From NCBI GenBank assembly GCA_905221215.1, contig CAJNCI010000007.1, positions 28,513 through 92,512 of the forward strand: a stretch of 64,000 nt of DNA, read 5' to 3'. Of the stretch, positions 7,246 through 16,820 are shown one piece after another. The notes beneath the pieces are model-generated. The model saw only the letters and a program-made list of their open reading frames with translations, did not search any database and was not told the DNA's origin. Position numbers and translations under genes: made by a program. Numbering within the stretch: position 1 is the first letter of the stretch; each line of letters starts with the position of its first letter. The DNA is from a bacterium (lineage in GTDB: Bacteria > Bacillota > Bacilli > Lactobacillales > Streptococcaceae).

Positions 7246-7995
7246 TTAACCAAGAGCCTCTCTTTTCTTATCTGGATTCCAGACGAAGCTTGCGATAAAG
7301 CTAAAGATGATGGTTAGGATAGAGAGGATAATGGCAAGGATGAGGGCAGGAATGCGGATAAACCACCAGAGTGGGTTTGGTTTTTTATCATTGTGCCATT
7401 GTTTCGTTTCGTCGTCCAGACGTTGGAATTCCGTTTGGATACGATTGGCGACTGTTTCAATGCCTTCATCATTCATTTTCTTGATATCTGAGATATCAAT
7501 TGGATTTCCAAAGTTCATATCCACACGCTCACGGCTAACCAAGCCTTTCAAGGTCATGGGACCTGTGTAGGTAACCGGCATGATACGGACCTTGGCCATT
7601 TTGGCAATCAGAGCAACTCCACCCTTGACATCATTTGAGTGACGGCTCCCACTGGGAAACATGATGAGAGAGCGGTCACTTTTTTTGAGAACATTGATAG
7701 GATATTTGATGGCAGAAGCGCTAGGATTTTCACGGTCGATGGGAAAGGCACCACACATACGAATCCACCAGCCAAAGATACGGTTGGTAAAGAGTTCTTT
7801 TTTGGCCATAAAGATGAACTGTTTTGGCTTGGTCGCAAAGGCCATATAAACAGGATCCCACCAGGTGCGGTGAGGAGCCACTAGGATATAATTTTCATCT
7901 TGATTAGGAATTTTATCAGTATTATGATAGTGGGCATTGCCATTGATGGACCATAGGAGCAATACAACCAATCCACGTAAATAAGTATAAAACAT
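7246..7995 (-). CDS. 1-acyl-sn-glycerol-3-phosphate acyltransferase (PlsC family)
   Basis: Transfers a second acyl chain to lysophosphatidic acid in phospholipid synthesis at the membrane. It has 249 residues from ATG 7995, which has GAAGGAGA at good spacing; the longer ORF from 8040 has none. The HX4D motif HRTWWDP lies near residue 43. The second block reads FPSGSRH instead of the usual FPEGTR, and the third is MPVTYTG. The C-terminus is a hydrophobic anchor (PALILAIILSILTIIFSFIASFVW). It is a single gene, convergent with the iron operon. The Glu-to-Ser change in FPEGTR is worth noting, since that block binds the glycerol-3-phosphate moiety. Confidence 0.88.
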   Translation of the reverse strand: MFYTYLRGLVVLLLWSINGNAHYHNTDKIPNQDENYILVAPHRTWWDPVYMAFATKPKQFIFMAKKELFTNRIFGWWIRMCGAFPIDRENPSASAIKYPINVLKKSDRSLIMFPSGSRHSNDVKGGVALIAKMAKVRIMPVTYTGPMTLKGLVSRERVDMNFGNPIDISDIKKMNDEGIETVANRIQTEFQRLDDETKQWHNDKKPNPLWWFIRIPALILAIILSILTIIFSFIASFVWNPDKKREALG

Positions 7996-8114
7996 GCGAT
8001 CTCCTTCGATTGTTTTCTTGTTATTATTATACCTTATCAAAGGAGGGCTGGCAAACTTTTCCCTTGACTAGGTGCATATTTGGGATGAGATTAGAATTCT
8101 TTTAGAAAAAATGA

Positions 8115-8120
8115 TATGAT
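8115..8120 (+). promoter_or_regulatory. Extended -10 of the P-type ATPase gene
   Basis: TGATATGAT (TG-n-TATGAT) ends at 8120, 7 bases before ATG 8128. No clear -35 or Shine-Dalgarno sequence is seen. Confidence 0.55.
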
Positions 8121-8127
8121 AGAATTT

Positions 8128-10464
8128 ATGGATAAAAATAAGATTATGGGATTAACCCAAAGAGAAGTCAAGGAAAGACAGGTTGAGGGCTTGGTCAATG
8201 ATTTTACCGCTTCGGCTAGTACCAGCACTTGGCAAATCGTTAAACGAAATGTCTTTACCCTTTTTAACGCTTTGAACTTTGCTATTGCTTTGGCACTAGC
8301 CTTTGTGCAGGCTTGGAGCAATCTGGTCTTCTTTGCTGTTATCTGCTTTAACGCTTTTTCTGGGATTGTGACTGAGCTGCGGGCTAAACACATGGTGGAC
8401 AAGCTCAATCTCATGACCAAGGAAAAGGTCAAAACCATTCGTGATGGACAGGAAGTTGCCCTCAATCCTGAAGAATTGGTGCTAGGAGATGTCATTCGTT
8501 TGTCTGCTGGGGAGCAGATTCCCAGTGATGCCTTGGTTCTAGAAGGTTTTGCGGAAGTCAATGAAGCCATGTTGACGGGAGAAAGTGATTTGGTGCAAAA
8601 GGAAGTGGATGCCTTGCTTTTGTCTGGAAGTTTCTTAGCTAGTGGGTCAGTTTTGGCTCAAGTCCACCATGTCGGGGCTGACAACTATGCTGCTAAACTC
8701 ATGCTGGAAGCCAAGACCGTTAAACCCATCAACTCCCGTATCATGAAATCGCTGGACAGGTTAGCTGGTTTTACTGGGAAGATTATCATTCCTTTTGGTC
8801 TGGCTCTTTTGCTAGAAGCCTTGATGTTAAAAGGCTTGCCTCTCAAGTCATCCGTTGTAAATTCGTCGACAGCCCTTTTGGGAATGTTGCCCAAGGGAAT
8901 TGCCCTTCTGACCATTACTTCTCTCTTGACTGCAGTGATCAAACTGGGCTTGAAAAAGGTCTTGGTGCAGGAGATGTATTCTGTTGAGACCTTGGCGCGC
9001 GTGGATATGCTCTGTCTGGACAAGACGGGCACCATCACCCAAGGAAAGATGCAGGTGGAGGCTGTTCTTCCACTGACGAAAACTTACGGTGAAGAGGCTA
9101 TTGCCAGTATCTTGACCAGTTATATGGCCCATAGTGAGGATAAGAATCCAACAGCTCAAGCCATTCGCCAGCGTTTCCAAGGTCAGGTAGCCTACCCTAT
9201 GATCTCTAATCTTCCTTTCTCAAGCGACCGCAAGTGGGGAGCCCTGGAATTGGAAGGTCTGGGGACAGTTTTCTTAGGTGCGCCTGAGATGTTGCTGGAC
9301 TCTGAAGTTCCAGAAGCCAGAGAGGCCTTGGAGAGAGGGTCACGTGTCTTGGTCTTAGCTCTCAGTCAGGAGAAATTAGACCATCACAAACCACAGAAAC
9401 CTTCTGATATTCAGGCTCTGGCCTTGCTGGAAATCTTGGACCCCATTCGAGAGGGAGCAGCAGAGACGCTGGACTATCTCCGTTCTCAAGAAGTGGGACT
9501 CAAGATTATCTCTGGTGACAATCCAGTTACTGTGTCTAGTATTGCTCAGAAAGCTGGTTTTGCCGACTATCACAGCTATGTAGATTGCTCAAAAATCACA
9601 GATGAGGAATTGATTGCCATGGCTGAAGAAACTGCAATTTTCGGACGTGTTTCCCCTCATCAAAAGAAACTCATCATCCAAACTCTGAAAAAAGCAGGGC
9701 ATACAACAGCTATGACTGGGGATGGAGTTAATGATATCCTGGCTCTTCGTGAGGCAGATTGTTCTATCGTGATGGCTGAGGGAGACCCTGCGACTCGTCA
9801 GATTGCCAATCTGGTTCTCTTGAACTCTGACTTTAATGATGTTCCTGAGATTCTCTTTGAAGGTCGTCGGGTGGTCAATAACATCGCCCACATCGCACCG
9901 ATTTTCTTGATTAAAACTATCTATTCCTTCCTGTTGGCAGTTATCTGTATCGCCAGTGCCCTTCTAGGACGGTCAGAGTGGATTTTGATTTTCCCCTTCA
10001 TTCCGATCCAGATTACCATGATTGACCAATTCGTAGAAGGTTTCCCACCATTCGTTCTGACTTTTGAGCGAAATATCAAACCTGTTGAACCAAACTTCCT
10101 CAGAAAATCAATGCTTCGTGCCCTACCAAGTGCCCTTATGGTTGTGTTCAGCGTTCTTTTTGTGAAACTATTTGGAAGTAGTCAAGGTTGGTCTGAGATA
10201 GAAATCTCAACCCTCCTCTATTACTTACTTGGGTCTATTGGTTTCTTATCCGTATTTAGAGCCTGCATGCCATTTACCCTATGGCGTGTCCTCTTGATTG
10301 TCTGGTCAGTAGGTGGCTTCCTAGCTACAGCTCTCTTCCCAAGGATTCAAAAACTGCTTGAAATTTCAACCTTAACAGGACAAACTTTACCTGTTTATGG
10401 TGTCATGATGTTGGTCTTTACCGTGATTTTCATCCTGACTAGTCGCTATCAAGCCAGAAAATAA
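8128..10464 (+). CDS. P-type cation-transporting ATPase (Exp7-like)
   Basis: Membrane pump that couples ATP hydrolysis to cation transport. It has 778 residues from ATG 8128 (MDKNKIMGLTQ). The in-frame ATG at 8116 overlaps the -10 box and is unlikely. Landmarks are the actuator motif MLTGESD near residue 155, the phosphorylation site DKTGT (Asp298), and the hinge TGDGVNDILALREAD; about four transmembrane segments follow to the C-terminus. It is shorter than Ca2+-ATPases and fits the E1-E2 group called exp7 in pneumococcus, whose ion is not certain to me. No Shine-Dalgarno sequence precedes the start, suggesting a leaderless mRNA. A terminator lies at 10472-10499. Confidence 0.9.
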   Translation: MDKNKIMGLTQREVKERQVEGLVNDFTASASTSTWQIVKRNVFTLFNALNFAIALALAFVQAWSNLVFFAVICFNAFSGIVTELRAKHMVDKLNLMTKEKVKTIRDGQEVALNPEELVLGDVIRLSAGEQIPSDALVLEGFAEVNEAMLTGESDLVQKEVDALLLSGSFLASGSVLAQVHHVGADNYAAKLMLEAKTVKPINSRIMKSLDRLAGFTGKIIIPFGLALLLEALMLKGLPLKSSVVNSSTALLGMLPKGIALLTITSLLTAVIKLGLKKVLVQEMYSVETLARVDMLCLDKTGTITQGKMQVEAVLPLTKTYGEEAIASILTSYMAHSEDKNPTAQAIRQRFQGQVAYPMISNLPFSSDRKWGALELEGLGTVFLGAPEMLLDSEVPEAREALERGSRVLVLALSQEKLDHHKPQKPSDIQALALLEILDPIREGAAETLDYLRSQEVGLKIISGDNPVTVSSIAQKAGFADYHSYVDCSKITDEELIAMAEETAIFGRVSPHQKKLIIQTLKKAGHTTAMTGDGVNDILALREADCSIVMAEGDPATRQIANLVLLNSDFNDVPEILFEGRRVVNNIAHIAPIFLIKTIYSFLLAVICIASALLGRSEWILIFPFIPIQITMIDQFVEGFPPFVLTFERNIKPVEPNFLRKSMLRALPSALMVVFSVLFVKLFGSSQGWSEIEISTLLYYLLGSIGFLSVFRACMPFTLWRVLLIVWSVGGFLATALFPRIQKLLEISTLTGQTLPVYGVMMLVFTVIFILTSRYQARK

Positions 10465-10471
10465 AGAAAGA

Positions 10472-10499
10472 CTGCAATCTGTGGATTGCGGTTTTTTTT
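10472..10499 (+). terminator. Terminator after the P-type ATPase gene
   Basis: CTGCAATC / GATTGCGG hairpin with TGTG loop and T8. Confidence 0.9.
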
Positions 10500-10524
10500 A
10501 GGTGCAAGATTGCCAGCCGAAATA

Positions 10525-10533
10525 TGGTATAAT
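10525..10533 (+). promoter_or_regulatory. Extended -10 promoter of trmK operon
   Basis: TGGTATAAT (TG-n-TATAAT) lies 32 bases before the trmK start codon. Confidence 0.65.
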
Positions 10534-10565
10534 AAGAGGTAATAGAGTTTGGAAAGTGAGAGAAG

Positions 10566-11243
10566 ATGATTTCAAAGAGATTAGAATTAGTGGCTTCCTT
10601 TGTTCCCCAAGGGGCCATTTTACTAGATGTGGGGAGTGACCATGCTTATCTGCCAATCGAGTTAGTCGAGAGAGGCCAAATCAAAAGCGCCATTGCAGGC
10701 GAGGTTGTGGAAGGTCCCTATCAGTCTGCGATCAAAAATGTTGAGGCTCACGGCCTAAAGGAGAAAATCCAGGTTCGTTTAGCCAATGGCTTGGCAGCCT
10801 TTGAAGAGGCAGACCAAGTGTCGGTCATTACCATTGCTGGTATGGGTGGTCGTTTGATTGCTAGGATCTTAGAAGAAGGCTTGGACAAGCTAGCTAATGT
10901 AGAGCGTTTGATCCTCCAGCCTAATAATCGTGAAGACGACTTGCGCATTTGGTTGCAAGACAATGGTTTTAAGATTGTAGCAGAAAGCATTTTAGAAGAA
11001 GCTGGTAAATTTTATGAAATTCTAGTTGTGGAAGCAGGACAAATGAAGTTATCAGCCAGTGATGTCCGCTTTGGCCCCTTCTTGTCCAAAGAAGTCAGTC
11101 CAGTCTTTGTCCAAAAATGGCAAAAAGAAGCTGTTAAGCTAGAGTTTGCCCTCGGACAAATCCCTGAAAAAAATTTGGAAGAACGTCAAGTTCTAGTAGA
11201 TAAGATTCAAGCCATCAAGGAGGTGCTCCATGTTAGCAAGTGA
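10566..11243 (+). CDS. trmK: tRNA (adenine(22)-N1)-methyltransferase
   Basis: Methylates N1 of A22 in tRNA. It has 225 residues. The SAM-binding motif [16 protein letters not shown] lies near residues 18-33, and the family motifs [14 protein letters not shown] and [11 protein letters not shown] follow. The C-terminal part is a helical coiled region ([18 protein letters not shown]). Its last bases overlap the next gene (start 11230), so the two are translationally coupled, an arrangement common in Firmicutes. A GAGAGAAG ribosome-binding site precedes ATG 10566. Confidence 0.93.
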   Translation: MISKRLELVASFVPQGAILLDVGSDHAYLPIELVERGQIKSAIAGEVVEGPYQSAIKNVEAHGLKEKIQVRLANGLAAFEEADQVSVITIAGMGGRLIARILEEGLDKLANVERLILQPNNREDDLRIWLQDNGFKIVAESILEEAGKFYEILVVEAGQMKLSASDVRFGPFLSKEVSPVFVQKWQKEAVKLEFALGQIPEKNLEERQVLVDKIQAIKEVLHVSK

Positions 11244-12027
11244 AGTGATTAACGCGTATGAAGCCTTTTGCCCTCAGGAATTTTCAATGGAGGGAGACAG
11301 TCGTGGCCTGCAAATTGGCACTTTGGACAAGGATATTCAAAGGGTTATGGTTGCCCTGGATATTCGTGAAGAGACGGTTGCTGAAGCCATTGAAAAGGGT
11401 GTGGATTTAATTATCGTCAAGCACGCGCCGATTTTTCGTCCGATCAAGGACTTGGTAGCCAGTCGTCCGCAAAACCAGATTTACATTGATTTGATTAAGC
11501 ATGATATTGCAGTTTATGTCAGCCATACCAATATTGATATCGTTGAAAGTGGCCTCAATGACTGGTTCTGTCAGATGCTAGGTATCGAGGAAACGACTTA
11601 TCTGCAGGAAACAGGCCCTGAACGTGGGATTGGTCGTATTGGAAATATTCAGCCTCAGACATTTGGGGAATTGGCCCAGCATGTCAAGCAAGTCTTTGGT
11701 CTAGATAGTCTTCGAATGGTGCATTATCGAGAGAGTGATTTGCAGAAGCCTATTTCAAGAGTGGCTATCTGTGGTGGTAGCGGGCAGTCATTCTATAAGG
11801 ATGCCTTAGCTAAGGGAGCAGATGTCTATATCACTGGTGACATTTATTACCACACTGCCCAGGATATGCTGTCTGATGGCTTGCTGGCACTGGATCCAGG
11901 ACATTATATCGAAGTGCTGTTTGTGGAAAAAATCGCAGCAATCCTTACTCAATGGAAAGAAGAAAAGGGCTGGGATATTGATATCTTGCCTAGTCAAGCA
12001 TCGACCAATCCTTTCCACCATATCTAG
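11230..12027 (+). CDS. Nif3-like dinuclear metal centre protein
   Basis: Member of the YqfO/Nif3 family, hexameric proteins with a two-metal site. Some members act as GTP cyclohydrolase I type 2-like enzymes, but the role here is not known. It has 265 residues. Metal ligands are visible in VKHAPIF (near residue 65) and [15 protein letters not shown] (near residue 98), with the late motif DPGHYIEV. It overlaps trmK by 14 bases with AAGGAGG in the trmK 3' end. It lacks the extra PII-like insert of longer members. Confidence 0.9.
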   Translation: MLASEVINAYEAFCPQEFSMEGDSRGLQIGTLDKDIQRVMVALDIREETVAEAIEKGVDLIIVKHAPIFRPIKDLVASRPQNQIYIDLIKHDIAVYVSHTNIDIVESGLNDWFCQMLGIEETTYLQETGPERGIGRIGNIQPQTFGELAQHVKQVFGLDSLRMVHYRESDLQKPISRVAICGGSGQSFYKDALAKGADVYITGDIYYHTAQDMLSDGLLALDPGHYIEVLFVEKIAAILTQWKEEKGWDIDILPSQASTNPFHHI

Positions 12028-12043
12028 TTAGAAAGTGAAGACA

Positions 12044-13147
12044 ATGAAAAAAGTAGCCATTATCGGAGCAGGGATTGTAGGTGTCACAGCTGCCTACTAC
12101 CTCTCAAAAGAAAGTGACCTAGAGGTGACAGTTTTTGATCATGGACAAGGTCAGGCCACCAAGGCCGCAGCAGGAATTATCAGTCCTTGGTTTTCAAAAC
12201 GCCGTAATAAAGCCTGGTACAAGATGGCACGCTTGGGAGCTGACTTTTATGTGGATTTGTTGGCTGATTTAGAGAAGTCAGGGCAGGAGATTGACTTTTA
12301 CCAGCGTTCGGGAGTTTTTCTCTTGAAAAAGGACGAATCTAAGCTAGAAGAACTCTATGAATTAGCCCTCCAGCGTAGGGAAGAATCTCCTTTAATAGGT
12401 CAGTTAGCTATTTGGGACCAAGCATCTGCAAATGAATTATTCCCTGGCTTGCAGGGATTCGACCGCCTGCTCTATGCTTCTGGTGGAGCAAGAGTAGATG
12501 GTCAACTCTTGGTGACTCGTTTGCTAGAAGCCAGTCAGGTCAAGCTGGTCAAAGAAAAAGTGAGTCTGACACCTTTAGCATCAGGTTACCAGATTGGCAC
12601 AGAGGTGTTTAATCAGGTTATTTTAGCGACGGGAGCTTGGTTGGGATACATATTAGAACCCTTAGGATATGAAGTGGATGTTCGTCCTCAAAAAGGACAA
12701 TTACGAGACTATCAACTTGTTCAAGACATGGAATCCTACCCTGTTGTTATGCCCGAGGGGGAGTGGGATTTGATTCCTTTTGCAGGTGGAAAATTGTCCC
12801 TAGGCGCTACCCATGAAAATGATATGGGATTTGATTTGTCGGTGGATGACACCTTGCTCCAGCAAATGGAGGAGGCGGCCTTGACTCACTACCCAACCTT
12901 GGCAGAAGCGAAATCATCCGGTGAGCGTGTGGGCATCCGTGCCTATACCCGTGATTTCTCACCTTTCTTTGGGCAAGTGCCAGAATTGGCAGGTGTCTAT
13001 GCGGCTAGTGGACTAGGTTCATCAGGCCTCACAACTGGTCCTATCATTGGTTACCATCTAGCTCAACTGGTTCAAGATAAAGAGTTGACCTTGGATCCAT
13101 TAAACTACCCAATTGAGAACTATGTCAAACGACTAAAAAGCGAATAA
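12044..13147 (+). CDS. FAD-dependent oxidoreductase, DadA/glycine-oxidase type
   Basis: Flavoenzyme that should oxidise an amino acid or similar amine. It has 367 residues from ATG 12044 (MKKVAIIGAGIVGVTAAYYLS); the GTG at 12035 is less likely. The N-terminal Rossmann dinucleotide site is GAGIVG. The RPQKGQLRDY segment and the C-terminal second FAD motif YAASGLGSSGLTTGPIIGYHLAQ are family features. The substrate is not visible from sequence. It follows the Nif3-like gene by 16 bases and probably shares the trmK transcript. Confidence 0.88.
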   Translation: MKKVAIIGAGIVGVTAAYYLSKESDLEVTVFDHGQGQATKAAAGIISPWFSKRRNKAWYKMARLGADFYVDLLADLEKSGQEIDFYQRSGVFLLKKDESKLEELYELALQRREESPLIGQLAIWDQASANELFPGLQGFDRLLYASGGARVDGQLLVTRLLEASQVKLVKEKVSLTPLASGYQIGTEVFNQVILATGAWLGYILEPLGYEVDVRPQKGQLRDYQLVQDMESYPVVMPEGEWDLIPFAGGKLSLGATHENDMGFDLSVDDTLLQQMEEAALTHYPTLAEAKSSGERVGIRAYTRDFSPFFGQVPELAGVYAASGLGSSGLTTGPIIGYHLAQLVQDKELTLDPLNYPIENYVKRLKSE

Positions 13148-13206
13148 GATTTTACTGAAATTTTAGCCTTGCCCCTAGGATGGCAAATGACATTCCCTAT
13201 CAAAAA

Positions 13207-13215
13207 TGGTAAAAT
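13207..13215 (+). promoter_or_regulatory. Extended -10 promoter of galE
   Basis: TGGTAAAAT, 30 bases before ATG 13246; a GAGG ribosome-binding site follows. Confidence 0.55.
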
Positions 13216-13245
13216 AAGAAAAAATCCGAGAATCGAGGAAAAAAG

Positions 13246-14265
13246 ATGCAAGAAAAGATTTTGGTAACAGGTGGAGCAGGTTTTATCGGAACCCACACTG
13301 TTATTGAGTTAATCCAAGCAGGTCATCAGGTTGTTGTGGTGGATAACCTTGTCAACAGCAACCGTAAAAGTTTAGAGATTGTTGAAAGAATCACAGGAGT
13401 TGAAGTTCCTTTCTATGAGGCAGATATCCGTGATACGGATACTCTCAGAGATATTTTCAAGCAAGAAGAACCAACTGGTGTCATTCACTTTGCTGGTTTG
13501 AAGGCTGTTGGAGAGTCTACCCGTATCCCTCTTGCCTATTATGACAACAATATCGCAGGAACTGTTAGCCTTTTGAAGGTCATGGAAGAAAATAACTGTA
13601 AAAATATCATTTTCAGTTCTTCTGCGACAGTTTACGGGGATCCTCATACAGTGCCAATCTTGGAAGATTTCCCACTTTCAGTGACCAACCCATACGGTCG
13701 CACCAAGCTTATGCTAGAGGAAATTTTGACCGATATTTACAAGGCAGACTCAGAATGGAATGTGGTCTTGCTTCGTTACTTTAACCCAATCGGAGCCCAT
13801 GAGAGTGGGGATTTGGGAGAAAATCCAAACGGTATTCCGAACAATCTCTTGCCATATGTGACTCAAGTAGCCGTTGGGAAATTAGAGCAAGTGCAAGTGT
13901 TTGGAGATGATTACGATACAGAGGACGGAACTGGTGTTCGTGACTATATCCACGTTGTCGATTTGGCTAAAGGTCACGTTGCAGCTCTACAAAAAATTCA
14001 AAAAGGTTCAGGTCTAAACGTTTATAACCTTGGAACAGGGAAAGGCTACTCAGTTCTTGAAATTATCCAAAACATGGAAAAAGCAGTGGGACGCCCAATT
14101 CCTTACCGCATTGTAGACCGTCGCCCGGGTGACATCGCAGCCTGCTATTCAGACCCAGCAAAAGCCAAAGCAGAACTTGGCTGGGAAGCAGAACTAGATA
14201 TCACCCAAATGTGTGAAGACGCATGGCGTTGGCAAAGCAAGCATCCAAATGGATTTGAAGACTAA
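13246..14265 (+). CDS. galE: UDP-glucose 4-epimerase
   Basis: Interconverts UDP-glucose and UDP-galactose (or the N-acetyl forms), feeding cell-surface glycans. It has 339 residues. The NAD site GGAGFIGTHT lies at residues 8-17, and the catalytic Ser/Tyr-x3-Lys set is FSSSATVYG and NPYGRTK. The family end RPGDIAACYSDPAKAKAELGW is present. The next gene, a glycosyltransferase, starts just after the stop, so the pair probably makes and uses an activated sugar. Confidence 0.95.
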   Translation: MQEKILVTGGAGFIGTHTVIELIQAGHQVVVVDNLVNSNRKSLEIVERITGVEVPFYEADIRDTDTLRDIFKQEEPTGVIHFAGLKAVGESTRIPLAYYDNNIAGTVSLLKVMEENNCKNIIFSSSATVYGDPHTVPILEDFPLSVTNPYGRTKLMLEEILTDIYKADSEWNVVLLRYFNPIGAHESGDLGENPNGIPNNLLPYVTQVAVGKLEQVQVFGDDYDTEDGTGVRDYIHVVDLAKGHVAALQKIQKGSGLNVYNLGTGKGYSVLEIIQNMEKAVGRPIPYRIVDRRPGDIAACYSDPAKAKAELGWEAELDITQMCEDAWRWQSKHPNGFED

Positions 14266-14266
14266 G

Positions 14267-15232
14267 ATGGTGATGTCAATCATTGTCCCCTGTTTAAACG
14301 AAGAGGAAGTACTTCCTCTTTTTTATCAGGCTTTGGAAGCTTTGATTCCTGACTTGAGAGCAGAAATAGAGTATGTCTTTGTCGATGATGGATCGAGTGA
14401 TGGGACCTTGGAACTCTTAAAGGCCTATCGGGAACAAAATCCGGCAGTGCATTATCTTTCTTTCTCTCGAAATTTTGGCAAAGAAGCGGCTCTGTATGCA
14501 GGTTTGCAATATGCGACAGGAGATCTGGTGGTGGTAATGGATGCAGACCTCCAAGATCCTCCTAGTATGTTACTTGAGATGAAAGCCTTACTAGATCAAA
14601 ATGCAGACTTGGACTGCGTTGGAACACGGAGAACTAGTCGGGAGGGAGAACCCTTCTTTCGCAGTTTCTGTGCTAATCTTTTTTATCGCCTCATGCAAAA
14701 AATTAGTCCAGTAGCCTTACCGTCAGGTGTTCGTGATTTTCGCATGATGAGAAGGTCTGTAGTGGATGCCATTTTATCCTTGACAGAGTCCAATCGTTTT
14801 TCAAAGGGACTCTTTGCTTGGGTGGGTTTTAAAACCCACTATCTGGACTATCCTAATGTAGAAAGACAGGCTGGCAAGACCAGTTGGAGTTTTAGGCAAC
14901 TCTTTTTCTACTCCATTGAAGGGATTGTTAACTTTTCAGATTTTCCCTTGATTATAGCCTTTGTGGCAGGTCTCCTATCTTGTTTTATTTCTCTACTAAT
15001 GACCTTTTTTGTTGTGGTTCGGACCCTCATTTTGGGAAATCCGACATCAGGTTGGACCTCTCTGATGGCTGTCATTCTTTTTCTTGGAGGCATTCAACTC
15101 TTGACCATTGGGATTCTCGGCAAGTACATCAGTAAAATTTATCTAGAGACTAAAAAAAGACCACTTTATCTTATCAAAGAAAAAAGTGATCTTCCTGATT
15201 TTACAGAAAAAAATAAAGAGAAAAGACTATAA
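14267..15232 (+). CDS. Family 2 glycosyltransferase with two C-terminal membrane segments (GtrB/DPM1-like)
   Basis: Probably transfers a sugar from a nucleotide donor to undecaprenyl phosphate on the inner face of the membrane. It has about 321 residues from ATG 14267; ATG 14273 is also possible. The GT2 start is SIIVPCLNEEEVLP, with donor/metal motifs FVDDGSSDGT and VMDADLQDPP. Two hydrophobic segments follow (about residues 230-255 and 265-290), as in GtrB/CsbB proteins. It is coupled to galE (one base between stop and start), suggesting that a UDP-galactose or UDP-GalNAc-type donor is used. Confidence 0.85.
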   Translation: MVMSIIVPCLNEEEVLPLFYQALEALIPDLRAEIEYVFVDDGSSDGTLELLKAYREQNPAVHYLSFSRNFGKEAALYAGLQYATGDLVVVMDADLQDPPSMLLEMKALLDQNADLDCVGTRRTSREGEPFFRSFCANLFYRLMQKISPVALPSGVRDFRMMRRSVVDAILSLTESNRFSKGLFAWVGFKTHYLDYPNVERQAGKTSWSFRQLFFYSIEGIVNFSDFPLIIAFVAGLLSCFISLLMTFFVVVRTLILGNPTSGWTSLMAVILFLGGIQLLTIGILGKYISKIYLETKKRPLYLIKEKSDLPDFTEKNKEKRL

Positions 15233-15282
15233 TTTTACATGGAAATGTGCTAAACTAGAGGGAGTGGATTATCGCCATTGAT

Positions 15283-15489
15283 TTAGGTTTCCTGATTTCC
15301 AATCAGGGCGCGAGTTGGGCAATTTTTAACAGCCTCTAAGACGTCCTGACTAGGAGAAATTTCTTTTTCTAGTTGGTCAGGATCATCGTAAAAACGCACG
15401 ATTCCATTATCGTGGTAATCAAATAAATCAGAATAAGTTTGGCAAAGCCCACAGGCGATGCATCGTTCAGGTATAAGTGTGATTTTCAT
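15283..15489 (-). CDS. Ferredoxin, single 4Fe-4S type
   Basis: Small electron carrier of 68 residues. It starts at ATG 15489 (MKITLIPERC); the longer ORF to 15576 is only an upstream read-through. The cluster ligands are CIACGLC (from residue 9) and the distal CPTRAL cysteine near the end. This is the Bacillus-type single-cluster ferredoxin with an acidic middle. No Shine-Dalgarno sequence is seen. TTGTTT, 17 bases and TACAAT end 6 bases before the ATG, so the mRNA is probably leaderless. The gene is divergent from the LysM protein gene. Confidence 0.88.
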   Translation of the reverse strand: MKITLIPERCIACGLCQTYSDLFDYHDNGIVRFYDDPDQLEKEISPSQDVLEAVKNCPTRALIGNQET

Positions 15490-15495
15490 ATTTAT

Positions 15496-15524
15496 ATTGT
15501 AATAAGAAAAGTTAAAAAAAACAA
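15496..15524 (-). promoter_or_regulatory. Ferredoxin promoter
   Basis: Minus strand TTGTTT (15524-15519), 17-base spacer, TACAAT (15501-15496). The start codon begins at 15489. Confidence 0.65.
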
Positions 15525-15534
15525 GGAGTAAGGT

Positions 15535-16011
15535 ATGGCAAAAGAACCGTGGCAAGAAGATATTTATGAAAACCAAGAAGAAACAAGATCAGAACGTCGT
15601 AAGAGAACTCAAGGTAGAGATGTAGTAGCCAATCGTGTTTTGACAATCCTAGCCAGTATTTTCTTTGTAATTGTGGTCGTGATGATTATTGTTCTCATCT
15701 ATCTATCATCGGGTGGGAGTAATCGCACAGCAGCCTTGAAAGATTTTCACGATTCAGACGCAAATGTAGTACAGATTTCATCTTCTAGTAGCTCCCAGCC
15801 TGAACAGAGTTCAGAATCAGAATCTTCTTCTGAACACTCGGAGGAAGCTACAGATCCAGAAGGGACGACAAAAGTCTTGGCTGGAGAAGGAGAAGCAGCC
15901 ATTGCAGCTCGCGCTGGGATTTCGATTGCGCAGTTAGAGGCCTTGAATCCTGGGCACATGGCTACAGGATCTTGGTTTGCTAATCCAGGTGATGTTGTTA
16001 AAATCAAATAG
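15535..16011 (+). CDS. Membrane-anchored LysM-like protein (SAG1386/EF1546 type)
   Basis: 158 residues. The N-terminal cytoplasmic part is charged ([19 protein letters not shown]), one membrane segment lies at about residues 35-60, and a Ser/Glu-rich linker follows. A compact C-terminal LysM-like module has [21 protein letters not shown] and ALNPGHM...PGDVVKIK. It should sit on the outer face of the membrane and bind peptidoglycan. AAGGAG precedes ATG 15535. Its stop is 8 bases before cmk, so the two form an operon, an arrangement seen in other streptococci. Exact function is unknown. Confidence 0.8.
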   Translation: MAKEPWQEDIYENQEETRSERRKRTQGRDVVANRVLTILASIFFVIVVVMIIVLIYLSSGGSNRTAALKDFHDSDANVVQISSSSSSQPEQSSESESSSEHSEEATDPEGTTKVLAGEGEAAIAARAGISIAQLEALNPGHMATGSWFANPGDVVKIK

Positions 16012-16019
16012 GAGTTGAT

Positions 16020-16691
16020 ATGAAAACCATTCAAATTGCTATTGACGGTCCTGCTTCAAGTGGTAAGAGTACAGTCGCAAAGATTATTGCCAAAGATTTT
16101 GGATTCACCTACCTAGATACAGGTGCTATGTATCGTTCAGCAACCTACATGGCTCTCAAGAACCAATTAGGAGTTGAACAAGTTGAAGAACTCTTAGGCT
16201 TATTGGACCAACATCCAATCAGCTTTGGGCGTTCAGAAACTGGGGAGCAGCTTGTTTTTGTAGGAGATGTGGATATTACTCATCCTATCCGTGAAAATGA
16301 AGTGACTAATCATGTTTCTGCTATTGCAGCAATTCCTGAGGTTCGTGAGAAACTAGTTTCCCTCCAACAAGAGATTGCCCAGCAAGGTGGAATTGTCATG
16401 GACGGTCGCGATATTGGGACTGTTGTATTGCCACAAGCAGAATTGAAAATTTTCCTAGTAGCCTCTGTTGATGAGAGAGCAGAGCGCCGTTACAAGGAAA
16501 ATATTGCCAAGGGAATTGAAACAGACCTTGAAACCCTAAAAGAGGAAATTGCTACGCGTGACTACAAGGATAGCCATCGTGAGACTTCGCCTCTCAAACA
16601 AGCAGAGGATGCTGTCTACCTTGATACAACTGGTTTGAACATCCAAGAAGTAGTTGAAAAAATCAAAGCAGAAGCTAAAAAAAGAATGTAA
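16020..16691 (+). CDS. cmk: Cytidylate kinase
   Basis: Phosphorylates CMP/dCMP with ATP. It has 223 residues, with P-loop GPASSGKST at about residues 10-18, substrate-binding [21 protein letters not shown], and the lid region [13 protein letters not shown]. It ends in a lysine-rich helix. GGAGTTGAT provides the ribosome-binding site. It is the second gene after the LysM protein and is followed by a terminator. Confidence 0.97.
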   Translation: MKTIQIAIDGPASSGKSTVAKIIAKDFGFTYLDTGAMYRSATYMALKNQLGVEQVEELLGLLDQHPISFGRSETGEQLVFVGDVDITHPIRENEVTNHVSAIAAIPEVREKLVSLQQEIAQQGGIVMDGRDIGTVVLPQAELKIFLVASVDERAERRYKENIAKGIETDLETLKEEIATRDYKDSHRETSPLKQAEDAVYLDTTGLNIQEVVEKIKAEAKKRM

Positions 16692-16701
16692 ATGTTGAAA
16701 A

Positions 16702-16726
16702 GCCGATAGATTGATATCGGTTTTTT
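16702..16726 (+). terminator. Terminator after cmk
   Basis: GCCGATA / TATCGGT stem with GATTGA loop and T-run. Confidence 0.85.
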
Positions 16727-16732
16727 CTAAAT

Positions 16733-16761
16733 TTGTCAAAATGCTGATTTTAAGGTATAAT
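16733..16761 (+). promoter_or_regulatory. yjdM promoter
   Basis: TTGTCA (16733-16738), 17-base spacer, TATAAT (16756-16761). Confidence 0.75.
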
Positions 16762-16820
16762 AGTTGCTGTTCGAGAAATTTTGATTTTCAAAGAATAGTG
16801 AATGATGATAAGGAGAAACC

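Noticed and set aside
15490..15576. N-terminal extension of the ferredoxin
   Set aside because: It covers the ferredoxin promoter and the start region of the divergent LysM-protein gene; the family start is MKITLIPERC.
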